A DNA stretch of 64,000 nt, from the NCBI RefSeq assembly GCF_045679555.1, contig NC_092115.1, positions 40,867,728-40,931,727 on the forward strand, in the 5' to 3' direction. Origin of the DNA: Salvelinus alpinus (taxonomy: Eukaryota > Chordata > Actinopteri > Salmoniformes > Salmonidae). Under the pieces are notes generated by a model, which searched no databases, was not told the origin of the DNA, and saw only the letters and a list, made by a program, of their open reading frames with translations. Below are positions 1-10,689 of this stretch, piece by piece. Made by a program: the position numbers and the translations under genes. How positions within the stretch are numbered: position 1 is the first letter of the stretch; the number at the start of each line of letters is the position of its first letter.

Positions 1-404
1 GTTTACTTCTAAGATCACTTTAGCACCGCCCTAAAAACCCGATTCAAATTCGACACAAACCTTCAAATAGGTATGTAATGACACATTATATAAACTCTTT
101 ATTGTGTTTTATTTACATTTTAGAGGCGATAAGGTGATAAGTTGGACAGATCGAGTAAAAAAAAATGCTATTTTGCCACACAACATCTCTCCTTCTCACT
201 ATCACGCATTAGTTTCGCTTCCCCACCCGCCATTTTTAAAAAGACCCAACGGGGCTCATTGCCTGCTTGAATTATGCAGAAACTGGCAGCGTTTAGTTCA
301 TGTAATTGATTCTGTTGGAAAGGGGAGAAATTGTGCTTTACAATGGTATTGACATTACAGTTGATCTGGAAGTATTTAGTTTTTGGGGCGCTAAAATAAG
401 GGCA
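1..404. other. No gene recognised
   Basis: This stretch carries a short open frame at 104-352, but it shows no domain, repeat or family motif. I see no splice or promoter signals that would support a gene here. Confidence 0.5.
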
Positions 405-444
405 ATTGTACGGACCAAGGCGATGTACAAGTTTACGTGAGTTT

Positions 445-2310
445 ACATTACATGGTGTAACAATACATCATGTATATGTATATATTGAACAGACTGGGTC
501 TATATTGCTCCTACATGGTGTAACAATACATCATGTAGATGTATATAATGAACAGACTAGGTCTATACTGCTCCTACACGGTGTAACAATACATCATGTA
601 GATGTATATAATGAACAGACTAGGTCTATACTGCTCCTACATGGTGTAACAATACATCATGTAGATGTATATAATGAACAGACTAGGTCTATACTGCTCC
701 TACATTGTGTAACAATACATCATGTAGATGTATATAATGAACAGACTAGGTCTATACTGCTCCTACATGGTGTAACAATACATCATATAGATGTATATAA
801 TGAACAGACTAGGTCTATACTGCTCCTACATGGTGTAACAATACATAATGTAGATGTATATAATGAACAGACTAGGTCTATACTGCTCCTACATGGTGTA
901 ACAATACATCATGTAGATGTATATAATGAACAGACTAGGTCTATACTGCTCCTACATGGTGTAACAATACATCATGTAGATGTATATAATGAACAGACTA
1001 GGTCTATACTGCTCCTACATGGTGTAACAATACATCATGTAGATGTATATAATGAACAGACTAGGTCCATACTGCTCCTACATGGTGTAACAATACATCA
1101 TGTAGATGTATATAATGAACAGACTAGGTCCATACTGCTCCTACATGGTGTAACAACACATCATGTAGATGTATATAATGAACAGACCTGGTCTATACTG
1201 CTCCTACGTGGTGTAACAATACATCATGTAGATGTATATAATGAACAGACTAGGTCTATACTGCTCCTACATGGTTTAACAATACATCATGTAGATGTAT
1301 ATAATGAACAGACTAGGTCTATACTGCTCCTACATGGTGTAACAACACACCATGTAGATGTATATAATGAACAGACTGGGTCTATATTGCTCCTACATGG
1401 TGTAACAATACATCATGTAGATGTATATAATGAACAGACTAGGTCTATACTGCTCCTACATGGTGTAACAATACATAATGTAGATGTATATAATGAACAG
1501 ACTAGGTCTATACTGCTCCTACATGGTGTAACAATACATCATGTAGATGTATATAATGAACAGACTAGGTCTATACTGCTCCTACATGGTGTAACAATAC
1601 ATCATGTAGATGTCTATAATGAACAGACTAGGTCTATACTGCTCCTACATGGTGTAACAATACATCATGTAGATGTATATAATGAACAGACTAGGTCTTT
1701 ACTGCTCCTACATGGTGTAACAATACATCATGTACATTTACATTTAAGTCATTTAGCAGACGCTCTTATCCAGAGCGACTTACAAATTGGAAAGTTCATA
1801 CATATTCATCCTGGTCCCCCCGTGGGGAATGAACCCACAACCCTGGCGTTGCAAGCGCCATGCTCTACCAACTGAGCCACACGGGACTAGATGTATATAA
1901 TGAACAGACTAGGTCTATACTGCTCCTACATGGTGTAACAATACATCATGTAGATGTATATAATGAACAGACTAGGTCTATACTGCTCCTACATGGTGTA
2001 ACAATACATCATGTAGATGTATATAATGAACAGACTAGGTCTTTACTGCTCCTACATGGTGTAACAATACATCATGTAGATGTACATAATGAACAGACTA
2101 GGTCTATACTGCTCCTACATGGTGTAAGAATACACCATGTAGATGTATATAATGAACAGACTAGGTCTAAACTGCTCCTACATGGTGTAACAATACATCA
2201 TGTAGATGTATATAATGAACAGACTAGGTCTATACTGCTCCTACATCGTGTAACAACACATCATGTAGATGTATATAATGAACAGACTAGGTCTATACTG
2301 CTCCAACATT
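445..2310 (+). repeat. 63-bp minisatellite, about 27 units, split by a SINE
   Basis: A 63-bp unit (starting catggtgtaacaatacatca) repeats about 20 times to 1736 and about 7 more times from 1888. Units differ by only a few substitutions and have almost no indels. Because 63 is divisible by three, the plus strand stays open for hundreds of codons (406-1875 and 1860-2387), giving a 21-residue peptide repeat that includes HGVTIHHVDVYNEQ. There is no start context, splice structure or known protein family, so I treat the open frame as a by-product of unit length. Two more units lie at 11275-11327 and 11700-11760. Confidence 0.95.
1737..1887 (-). mobile_element. tRNA-derived SINE inside the minisatellite
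   Basis: On the minus strand it begins TCCCGTGTGGCTCAGTTGG (A-box-like), continues with a tRNA-like segment and a B-box-like GGTTCATTCC, and ends with a tail including GAGCGTCTGCTAAATGAC and short AAATGT repeats. This is a tRNA head plus tail, the standard SINE layout. It interrupts one 63-bp unit. I do not see a clean target-site duplication. Confidence 0.85.
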
Positions 2311-2329
2311 TTTGTATTATTGTTTTTAT

Positions 2330-2715
2330 TTCCCCCAAAATTTATTTCAGTCAGTTGAGAACAAGTTCTGCGACCTGGCCAAGATAAAGCAAAGCAAAGC
2401 AGTGCGACAAAAACAACAACACAGAATTACACATGAACAAACATCTCCTGCATGTTTACATATCTGGCATTACTCATCTCATATGTATATACTATATTCT
2501 ATCCTATTCTACTGTATCTTAGTCTATGCCGCTCTGACATCACTCGTCCAAATATTTATATATTCTTAATTCAATTCCTTTAGATTGTGTATATTGTTAG
2601 ATATTACTTGTTAGATATTACTGAACTGTTGGAGCTAGAAACACAAGCATTTCGCTACACCCGCAATAACATCTGCTAAACAAGTGTGTGTGACAAATAA
2701 AATGTGATTTGATGT
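2330..2715 (+). mobile_element. 3' end of an L2-type LINE
   Basis: The segment matches, by eye, the 3' UTR of the longer LINE at 37.3-39.35 kb. Both contain ttagatattactgaac-like sequence, then acaagcatttcgctacac, then aacatctgctaa, and end in a gtgacaaataaaat tail. No coding part remains. It is a typical 5'-truncated retrocopy. Confidence 0.8.
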
Positions 2716-2720
2716 ATATA

Positions 2721-2842
2721 GGTCTGGTGTTGGAGGTCATTCTACACTCTGTGTTCTACTACCCAGGTCTGGTGTTGGAGGTCATTCCACACTCTGCGTT
2801 CTACTACCCAGGTCCGGTGTTGGAGATCATTCTACACTCTGT
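2721..2842. repeat. 45-bp tandem repeat, about 2.7 units
   Basis: A unit containing ggtctggtgttggaggtcat repeats every 45 bp immediately downstream of ZNF copy A. Confidence 0.85.
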
Positions 2843-3095
2843 GGATCTCCTGCATGTATTTTCTGATGTTTAATCAGACCACATGAATGAGAGTATCTCT
2901 TGTCACATTGATCACAGCTATAAGGCTTCTCTCCTGTGTGTGTTCTCTGGTGTTGTGTCAGGTTTCTTAGGGAAGCAAAGCTCTTCAAAGTCAGAGCAGT
3001 GGTAAGATTTGTCTCCTGTGTGAGCTCTCTGGTGATACCAGGCTGTTTGACTGAGTAAAACTCTTCCCACACCGATTACAGCTATATGATTTCTA
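2827..3095 (-). pseudogene. Untranslated C-terminal finger relic of ZNF copy A
   Basis: Just beyond the stop of copy A the minus strand still encodes recognisable finger sequence. The linker codons expected as GGA GAG read TGA TAG. The following finger is then frameshifted, while a last segment includes [14 protein letters not shown] and IKHQKIHAG, which looks like the ancestral C terminus. About two to three fingers were therefore lost from the protein. The alternative is assembly or sequencing error, but two adjacent stop codons plus frame changes make decay more likely. Confidence 0.8.
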
Positions 3096-5334
3096 TCATG
3101 TGTGTGTTCTCTGGTGTCTATTCAGGCTGTTTGACTGAGTAAAACTCTTCCCACACTGATTACAGCTATAAGGTTTCTCTCCTGTGTGTGTTCTCTGGTG
3201 TCCTTTAAGGTGTTCTATCCGAGAAAAGCTTTTCCCACATTGCTCACAGCTATATGGCTGCTCTCCTGTGTGTGTTCTCTGGTGTGATACCAGGTTGCTT
3301 GACTGAGTAAAACTCTTGCCACATTGCTCACAGCTATATGGCTGCTCTCCTGTGTGTGTTCTCTGGTGTGATAGCAGGTTGCGTGACTGAGTAAAACTCT
3401 TGCCACACTGATCACAGCTATAAGGCTTCTCTCCTGTGTGTGTTCTCTGGTGCTCTTTAAGGCGTTCTCCCCGAGAAAAGTTTTTCCCACATTGCTCACA
3501 GCTATATGGCTGCTCTCCTGTGTGTATTCTCTGGTGTGATACCAGGTTGCTTGACTGAGTAAAACTCTTGCCACACTGATCACAGCTATATGGCTGCTCT
3601 CCTGTGTGTGTTCTCTGGTGTGATACCAGGTTGCTTGCCTGAGTAAAACTCTTGCCACACTGTTCACAGCTGTAAGGCTTATCTCTTGTGTGTGTTCTCT
3701 GGTGTGTTTTCAGATTACTTGAATGAGTAAAACTCTTCCCACATTGATTACAGCTATAAGGCTTCTCTCCTGTGTGTACTCGCTGGTGTTTTTTAAGTTC
3801 TGATGAAGATTTGAAACGTTTCCCACAGTCAGAGCAGCAGTGAGATTTCTTTCCTGTGGGTCTCTGCTGGTGTTTCTTGAGGAGTTCTGATCTGGAGAGA
3901 CTTTTCTCTGCCTCGTCAGCTTCATGAGGTTGTTGAGGCTCCCCAGAGGATCCACGATAGTCACATCTCTCTCCTGTGTGAACATCAAAGTAGTGAATGT
4001 TTGACAAATGTTTTAGTTTGATTTTGGTCCACCAGCCACTGTAGCAGGCAGATGAAAGAAAATACACACCACTGATTTTTTACCAGGCCAAATATTTTTT
4101 TTTGCCATGAATGACTACACCAAAAATCCCAACAACAAGAAACAAATGAGCATGCTTGGCAATGTTTGTAACACAAGAAATGTAAGTATGAAGTAATGTG
4201 GTATATTGCTCCATGTAATTACATTTTTGTGACAAGAGTCTTTTAACCAATGTGTTAAAATAATTCATTTAAATACAATAGTAATGATGAACAGTTGTAC
4301 AAGTGAACATCAAGAATCAACCAAGTGCCTCTCCTGCCAGATAAACTGCTTTATATACTGAACAAAAATATAAACGCAACATGGAAAGTGTTGGTCCCAT
4401 GATTCATGCGGGATCGTCTGAGGAGTATTTCTGTCTGTAATAAAGCCCTTTAGTGTGAAAAACTCATCCCGCTTGGCTGGGCCTGGCTCCCCAGTCAGGG
4501 CTGAGGAGTATTTCTGTCTGTAATAAATCCCTTTTGTGTGGAAAACTCATTCCGCTTGGCTGGGCCTGGCTCCCCAGTGGGGGCTGAGGAGTGTTTCTGT
4601 CTGTAATAAAGCCCTTTTGTGGGGAAAACTCATTCTGCTTGGCTGGGCCTGGCTCCCCAGGGTCTGGGCCTGGCTCCCCAGTGGGTGGGCCTATGGCAGC
4701 GCACCTACACAGTCGTGAAATCCATAGATTAGGGCCTAATGCATTTATTTCAATTGACTTCTATGAACTGTAACTCAGTAAAATCTTTGAAATTGTTGCA
4801 TGTTGCGTTTATATTTTATGTTGAGTATAGTTAGGAGCTGGGCAATTCCACAGAATTACACCAGACTCTGATTTTTCACTTTAAAATGTATGCAAAACAA
4901 AAAACATTGCTGCTTTAAAACCATGTTTGTGTACACCAGTTCAACACCTGCAGAGTTTGTGCCCCCGTTATTAAATATTAGTATTTACTGGTGTTAATCT
5001 GACCTTCTGTCTCCTCCTCCTCTCCTTCCTCTTTCACTTCAGAAACTGCATCCTCCTCTTTCTCTTCCCCCTCTTGTTTTACTGTAACATCCTCCTCCTC
5101 TTTCACTCTGAACGCGTCTTCCTCTTCTTTCACTGAAACGTCTTCCTCTTCTTTCACTGAAACGTCTTTCTCTTCTTCTTTCACTGTAACAGCCTCACCC
5201 TCTACTTCTTGTTTTACTGTGATATCCTCCTCTTCCTTCTCCTCTTTCACGACAATGTTCAGCCCCAGAGCTTCTTTCTCCGTCCAGCAGACCCCCTCTT
5301 CTTTAGCAGGAGGGGAGAAGTTTAGTGAGCTCAT
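3096..5334 (-). CDS. C2H2 zinc-finger protein, copy A (two exons)
   Basis: Exon 1 is 5334-4989 (ATG at 5334; begins [14 protein letters not shown]) and exon 2 is 3973-3096. The donor CCA|GTAAAT at 4989/4988 and the acceptor TTCACACAG| at 3974 are both visible and join in phase 1 to give about 407 residues. Residues 1-115 are an acidic domain with VKEEE-type repeats. Residues from about 130 on hold nine C2H2 fingers with TGEKPY/TGEQPY linkers. The role expected for this family is sequence-specific DNA binding in the nucleus. Contact residues (-1,2,3,6) read H/S/N/T, Q/S/N/S (three fingers), R/E/R/E, Q/R/N/S, R/E/H/G and Q/N/S/R for fingers 2-9. The frame ends early at TGA TAG, cutting off further fingers. 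The intron carries a Tc1-type element. The target and regulated genes cannot be read from sequence. Confidence 0.8.
4353..4829. mobile_element. Internally rearranged Tc1-type element in the intron of copy A
   Basis: It begins near tatactgaacaaaaatataa with acgcaac and ends with the inverted counterpart (gttgcgtttatattttatg then ttgagtata). The interior carries about three 82-bp direct repeats (4418-4690) around gctgaggagtatttctgtct. The same family occurs at 57.77-58.52 kb, where a Tc1-like helix-turn-helix reading frame survives, so this copy is a deletion derivative. Confidence 0.8.
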
Positions 5335-5680
5335 GGTCGGGGATAATAGCTAACGTTAGCTAGCATTAGCGTAGTGCTAGGCTAATTTATCAAGCCAACT
5401 AAGTTAGCTCACTAACAACAACTTAAATATGAAATGAAAAGTAGATACGATATAATTGTGTTGATTACAGTGGCTATACACCGACAAAGTCCAAAGAACT
5501 TCAACGTTTCGGCTATTTTGGCTAGCAAGGTACCGAGGTGTCTGACTAGCTGTTGATGTTGAAGAAGCGTCCCGTCCACTAGATTATACATCACAGTGTC
5601 AGAATCATATGAAAGACGCACATCGCCATCTGCTGACTGGAGTTGGTATCGCAGTTGAGAAAATACTTTCAAATGTTAAA
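5335..5680 (-). promoter_or_regulatory. Conserved 5' block of ZNF copy A
   Basis: Upstream of the ATG lies a block shared with copies C, D, F and G. It includes a tctagtggacgg-type stretch followed by cgcttctt, a gccatctgctgactgg stretch (read on the minus strand as ccagtcagcagatggc) and gctagc-rich sequence just before the start. Position and conservation suggest promoter plus 5' UTR. No TATA box is obvious. The promoter function is inferred. Confidence 0.55.
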
Positions 5681-5929
5681 AAGCGACTGCCCCTAAAAAC
5701 CAACGACTCCCTTTGAAACATTTATTATAGTGTAAAAATATACAAAGTGTAGCTAAATAGAATAACTTTGGTCATACCCATTCAGCCCGTGACGTCCAAG
5801 GACGTCGAATTATGGGCGATATCAGGTCTGTCTGTTGTGGACGCTATTTCGCCCAATCATCCCAAATTGAGCTGTGTATAACTATGTAAAAGTCTCTCGG
5901 ACAAGGTGACTTTTATCAATATACACTCT

Positions 5930-6115
5930 AAAAAGTAAAAGGTTCCTGGAGTATCCTTTAGGGGTTCTTCAAATTGAAACTGTGGGGGTACCCCTAAAAG
6001 TTATTTGAAGAACCTTATTTGTGTGAACCCCTATACGTTTTTTGAAGAACCCCTTATCATGGTTCCTCAAAGAACCTTTTGGGTCCACCTTCCCTCCATT
6101 ATAAAAAAATATTTT
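5930..6115. mobile_element. MITE-like repeat
   Basis: Short self-similar motifs recur here in both orientations (aaaggttcctgga, ggggttcttcaa, tgaagaacc, aaagaacctttt). This is a foldback layout typical of miniature inverted-repeat elements in fish. The family is not assigned. Confidence 0.4.
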
Positions 6116-6479
6116 AATAATAATAATAATAATATTGACAATATTGATTTAAATAATTAATTGTTTATTTAGTGGCACCACAAATGTGAATTAATATTTA
6201 CCAAACAAAACATTACAAAATTGCAATAAATAAATAATACATTTTACTTTCTATAGTGCTTTCATGACATTTAAAAATATATATAAAAATAATGATGTAC
6301 AATAAAAACAACATACATTAAAAATGAATCATAGGTAAACTAACAATATTGTAGACTTGATGCTAAATACAGATTTTTCAGCGTTAGTGTGTATATCTTA
6401 TCCACTTAGTTATGTTAGGAAGTTTTCCATCTTTATGACCGGCCCTGGTAACTTCACCCCAACTTCTCTTATCCCCAGA

Positions 6480-7140
6480 ACACAGTAACTTAACAACATA
6501 AGTGTTTTTCTGACATTTTTGTGAAATTTAAGGGAAAATAAAAAAAATACAGCCCTAGCAGAGCCCCAAGTCCCATGGGGACGTCCTCTAGGGCGTGGAT
6601 GTTCTCCCCATCAAAGGCCAGCAGGATTTCACTCTAATGGTGAAATGGATTTCCGCCGATGTGCAGTAAAGGAGTGAAGAGCGGTGAAATCTGTGTTAAC
6701 AAAAGTAAGAAAAGATTAATACACATACAATTAACAAAGAACAGAACAAATGTTCAGCTGTAGTTTTATATAAGCATGCACACCTATGTTTATGAAGAAA
6801 CAGATGATTTGTGCATAGGCATACCTTGTCACGGACATAAAGGCCACTCGGGTCCTCATTGAAGAGGTCGGGCAAGAGCAGAATCGCTGCTGTGGTCTCC
6901 AGTCCCAGTAAAGTAAAGCAATGATCTTACTACACTTGGTAATTTTATCACAAAATACATTAGAGAAAGGGAAGGAATAAGAGCAAGTACCTCTTCTGTA
7001 TTGTCCTTCAGGGACTGTCAGAATAGCAGGATGATGTCCTCACCCCTGCCTCACCTCTCGACCTCTGATAGTCCTTGAATTCTCTTTTTGTCTATATCCA
7101 TTCCATGGCCTTGATTCATTTCTGAGAAGATCTGAAAAGA
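6480..7140 (-). pseudogene. Exon-like fragments of an unidentified gene
   Basis: Three minus-strand segments look like exons. One (6905-6830) reads as AAILLLPDLFNEDPSGLYV and is followed by a GTATG donor. Downstream, about 6660-6540 reads SEILLAFDGENIHALEDV then PMGLGALLGLYF. Upstream, about 7125-7040 reads QGHGMDIDKKRIQGLSEV and ends in a stop soon after. Splice-like borders and sensible protein sequence argue for a real origin, but frames are broken and no start is visible. I do not recognise the family. Confidence 0.4.
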
Positions 7141-7149
7141 TAATTTGCA

Positions 7150-7735
7150 CACATTTGTATGCTAATAGATGTCAGTTTGTATTGACTGCTATGTAGGTTA
7201 AATGTACACTTCAAATGCAGCTGTCCTACAACATATCTGTACCTTCTTCTTGATCCCAATTGCATTGTGTCTATGTTCTGTCCTATATGAATTTCAAAGG
7301 AAGAGAAAATGTGTCAAAGAATAGTCTTTCAAGCATTAAAAAAAAAAATATATATATATTAAATCAATATTGAAAGATAAATGGCATCGACATACAATTG
7401 AATGCAAAATATTAGAACATATTGGAGAAAGCACTAACCAAGTACTGTACTGTTACCAGTACTGTTACTGTATGGCATAAACAGTACTGCCATACTGGCC
7501 TAATATCACATTTCAAGATATCTTTGTACACAAATTGTTCAATATTTTATCAGGCTGACTTGAAAGATTATATGCAACATTTTGCTGCGTGGCAATACTG
7601 TGTTTGGATTCTGAAGGGCATTTATACAAAATAGGTAGTCTAGACACTGTATTAATACCATTATGCATTTGAATCCCATCTACAGCTTCCATCTACAGAT
7701 ACCATCTAAGCTATTAATTTCCCTCCACAAGGGGG
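7150..7735. other. No gene recognised
   Basis: AT-rich sequence with a short poly(A)/TA run near 7340. No coding or repeat signature I can name. Confidence 0.4.
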
Positions 7736-7774
7736 CGTACATGTAACGTTTCCAAAATGGGATAGTATTGTACA

Positions 7775-8205
7775 TGTAACGTTTCCAAAATGGGATAGTA
7801 TTTTAATGACCTGACTAGATCATAAAGGAACAATTGTCCAGACAGAGGGTTGAGTTTACGAATTGACGGTTTTTACACAGGCTACTGTTTGGCCGTAGCC
7901 CACGCCAAATAAATGAAAGATAACCCACAAGCCAACCGTGACCTTATCTTGTGAAGCCCAGACGTAAGAGAGAGAACAAAGGCTAAACCTGGTCTTAACT
8001 TCCAATGCTCCATCCCCCTGCCCAACCCCCCTCCACGCCACTCCGCCAAGATGCCCGGCATCAGAACATTCCAGGCATTCCCGTGATTGGCAGATAGCAG
8101 GTTGATTGGCATGTCAGACCCTGCGAACACTGGGTACTGGCAAGTACAACACAACCACCTCCTAGCCTAACACATAACACACAGCTGTCTGTGCGGGTCG
8201 CTACA
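7775..8205 (-). mobile_element. 3' LTR of the truncated Gypsy element
   Basis: On the minus strand it runs from TGTAGCGACCCGC to AACGTTACA, so both ends show the TG...CA rule and a short inverted repeat. Directly upstream (8206-8225 on the plus strand) is a G-rich tract read as GTGGTGGGGGGGCTG, suited to a polypurine tract. The last 33 bp are duplicated (7742-7774), so the outer edge may be 7742. Confidence 0.75.
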
Positions 8206-10350
8206 CAGCCCCCCCACCACAAAGTCCCTCGTCCCCGAGGGAACAAACAAAGTCTCTGAAGCGACCCGGAGGTCTCCTTTGCCTGCGTGGCCGTGATGGT
8301 TGCAGAGTGTCCCTCTGGGAACCAGGGGATGAAGGCAGGGATATGGGGGACAAGGAAGCGGGAACGGGTAATACAGTCCGTGGCTCTGGGGAACCACGCG
8401 GTGACACAGGGAGGGAGACAGGGGGAGTGGGCTGTCTGGAGCCTTGTCTGCGGCACCTGGGGGTGGGTGCCTGGAGAATGTCATTGCCAGAGAGGGGAAT
8501 TGTGGGGGTCCCTGGGGTTTGGGGAGAAGAGGCCCCTCTGTATGGGGCTAACCTGTCCGGTGCAGTGTCACCTTTCTCCCCCTGGGAGGAAGCTGCACCT
8601 GGTAAACAACCTCCCCTACCCTCTCCAGGACGCTGCAGGGTCCCACCCAGTGACTGTCCAACTTGGGGCATCTGCCTTTTTTCCTTAGGGGGCTGTAGAC
8701 CCAAACCAGCTCCCCAGCCACAAAGTGCCTTCCCCGGGTGTGCACGTCATAGTTCCTCTTCTGCCTCACACCTGCATTCACCAGCTGCTCTCTGGCGAAG
8801 GTGTGGGCTGTCTCCAGGCGGTCCTGGAGTCTCCGGGCATACTCCGGCCCCGGGGTAACATGAGGGCTATCCAGGGGCCGACCAAACGCCATCTCCGCAG
8901 GGGTGCGGATCTCTCTCCCCAGCATGAGGAGGGCAGGCGTGCAGGAGGTGGAGTCTTGGACAGCGGAGCGGCATGCCATGAGGACCATAGGCAGGTGCTT
9001 GTCCCAGTCACGCTGGTGTTTGGAAGAGACGATGGCCAGCTGCTGTCCAAGCGTTTTGTTGAAGCGCTCCACAAGGCCATCACTTTGAGGATGGAGAGGA
9101 GTAGTGCGGGTCTTGTGCATACCCAGCCTCACACATGGTGGCGAACACACGGGACTCAAAGTTTCTGCCTTGGTCGCTGTGGATGGACTCCGCAGCTCCA
9201 AACCTGCTGAACATCCCCGCTGTCAGGGCGTCGATGATGGTCTCTGCCTCCTGGTCAGGCAGAGCATAGGTCTCGGGCCATTTTGTGAAATAGTCCATGG
9301 CCGTGAGCACCCAGCGGTTTCCACTGTCTGTGGTGGGGAACAGCCCAACTACATCCACTCCCACCCTCTCCATGGGAGCCCCCACTGGGAACTGTTAGAG
9401 CTGAGCATGAGAGCGGCCTGGGGGGCCCTTTCTCGCTGTGCAGTTGTCACAGCGGCGGCAAAAGTCCTCCACATCCCTCTTGTGCTGCCCCCAGTAAAAG
9501 CCCTGACCTAGGCGGCGCAGTGTTTTTGTGACCCCAAAGTGTCCAGTCCCTACCCCCCCATGAGTACTCAGGAGCACAGCCTCCCGCAATGCTTTTGGGA
9601 CCACCACCCGCCACCTCTCCTCTCCCGTAGCCGACTCCTTCCATGCCCGCTGTAGCACGCCATCAGCCAGCCGCAGTCTCTCAAACTTTGACCACAACCC
9701 TTTGGTGGCGAGTGAGAGTGCTGTCACCTCCTCCCATGGTGGCCTCACCTGCGCCTCTATCCACTGTAGCACTGGCTGTAGGTCTGTGTCCCGTCCCTGC
9801 TGCTGCCCCCATTCAGCCATGTCGACAGTCTGCAGCTCACAGCAGACAGGCCCGCTCGCCCGACACACTGTGGCACAGACCCCCTCTGCACAGAGCTCTC
9901 TCTCCCGTCCCGCTCTCCGCTCACAGTGGCGGCAGCCGTCTGCAGTACAGGGCCGACGGGACATGGCGTCGGCATTGGAGTGGCGTGCCCCTGCCCTGTG
10001 CACCACTGTGAAGTTGTACGGCTGAAGCTCCTCCAACCAGCGTGCCACCTGCCCCTCTGGCTCTCTGAAAGACATGAGCCACTGGAGAGCAGAGTGGTCA
10101 GTCCTTACAGTAAAGGGCAGGCCACCCAGGTAGTACTTGAAGTGTTTGACAGAAGATACAATAGCCAAGTGCTCCCGCCGGGTGACACAGTAGCGGCGCT
10201 CATGTTTGTCAAATGTTTTGCTGAAGTATGCCACCACTCTCTCCCCCTCTAGCCCCACCTGGGCCAGCACCCCACCCATGCCCACATTGCTCACGCCTGT
10301 GTCCAGGATAAAGGGCAAGCTGAGGTCAGGGGGGGCGAGCACTGCCTCTA
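8206..10350 (-). pseudogene. Ty3/Gypsy pol remnant (RNase H, integrase), 5'-truncated
   Basis: Read 5' to 3' on the minus strand. An RT/RNase H segment starts LAPPDLSLPFILDTGVSN, includes FTVRTDHSALQWL and ends the RNase H region near AMSRRP. Next comes an integrase zinc-binding segment (HFGVTKTLRRLGQGFYWG then CRRCDNC). The catalytic core follows, broken into three frames, with GVDVVGLFPTT, IHSDQGRNFES and PLHPQSDGLVERFNKTL. The tail includes LVWVYSPLRKKG and a terminal RDFVCSLGDEGL. Gag, protease and most of RT are absent. A stop near 9395 and a frameshift near 9110 make it non-functional. Its 5' edge joins a ZNF exon. Confidence 0.9.
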
Positions 10351-10530
10351 AAGTGACAGTGATCTCCCCCTTTTCATCCTTCATTCCAAAAACGTCTTCA
10401 TCTTCTTTCACTTCATCCTCCACTGAAAAAATCTGCATCTTCCTCATTTTCTTTCACAGTAACATCCTCCTCCTCTTTCACTCTGAATTTGTCTTTCACG
10501 GTAACAGCCTCACCCTCTACTTGTTTTTGT
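10350..10530 (-). pseudogene. ZNF exon-1 remnant (copy B)
   Basis: The minus strand encodes the acidic-domain pattern seen in the other copies: evgeavtv-like sequence at 10525, [11 protein letters not shown]-like sequence near 10475, and GEITVTLE at the truncated end. Both the ATG side and the splice-donor side are missing, and a frame change occurs near 10450. The 3' side passes directly into the Gypsy RNase H region. Confidence 0.75.
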
Positions 10531-10689
10531 TTTGTACAAAGAGCAACAAGTGTTTGATTAATTCCGATTTTTTATGAGACTTTAAAACAAACTCTACATC
10601 TACTCCACATCTCTATTTCTGATTCAGTCAAATAACTATATATACAAATAAGCATCTAGTTATTGATACCCTTGATAAAGATGAGCAAA

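Noticed and set aside
406-1875. A 489-codon open frame across the 63-bp array
   Set aside because: The unit length is a multiple of three, there is no start context or splice structure, and a SINE forms its end. It is better explained as satellite.
445-2310. CRISPR array
   Set aside because: Units are contiguous with no unique spacers, and the context is a vertebrate genome.
3215-3667. 150-codon frame inside copy A exon 2
   Set aside because: It is an alternative frame of the zinc-finger repeat, periodic because the fingers are 84 bp.
8287-9511. Several plus-strand frames of 100-180 codons
   Set aside because: They lie antisense to the Gypsy pol remnant and show no domain.
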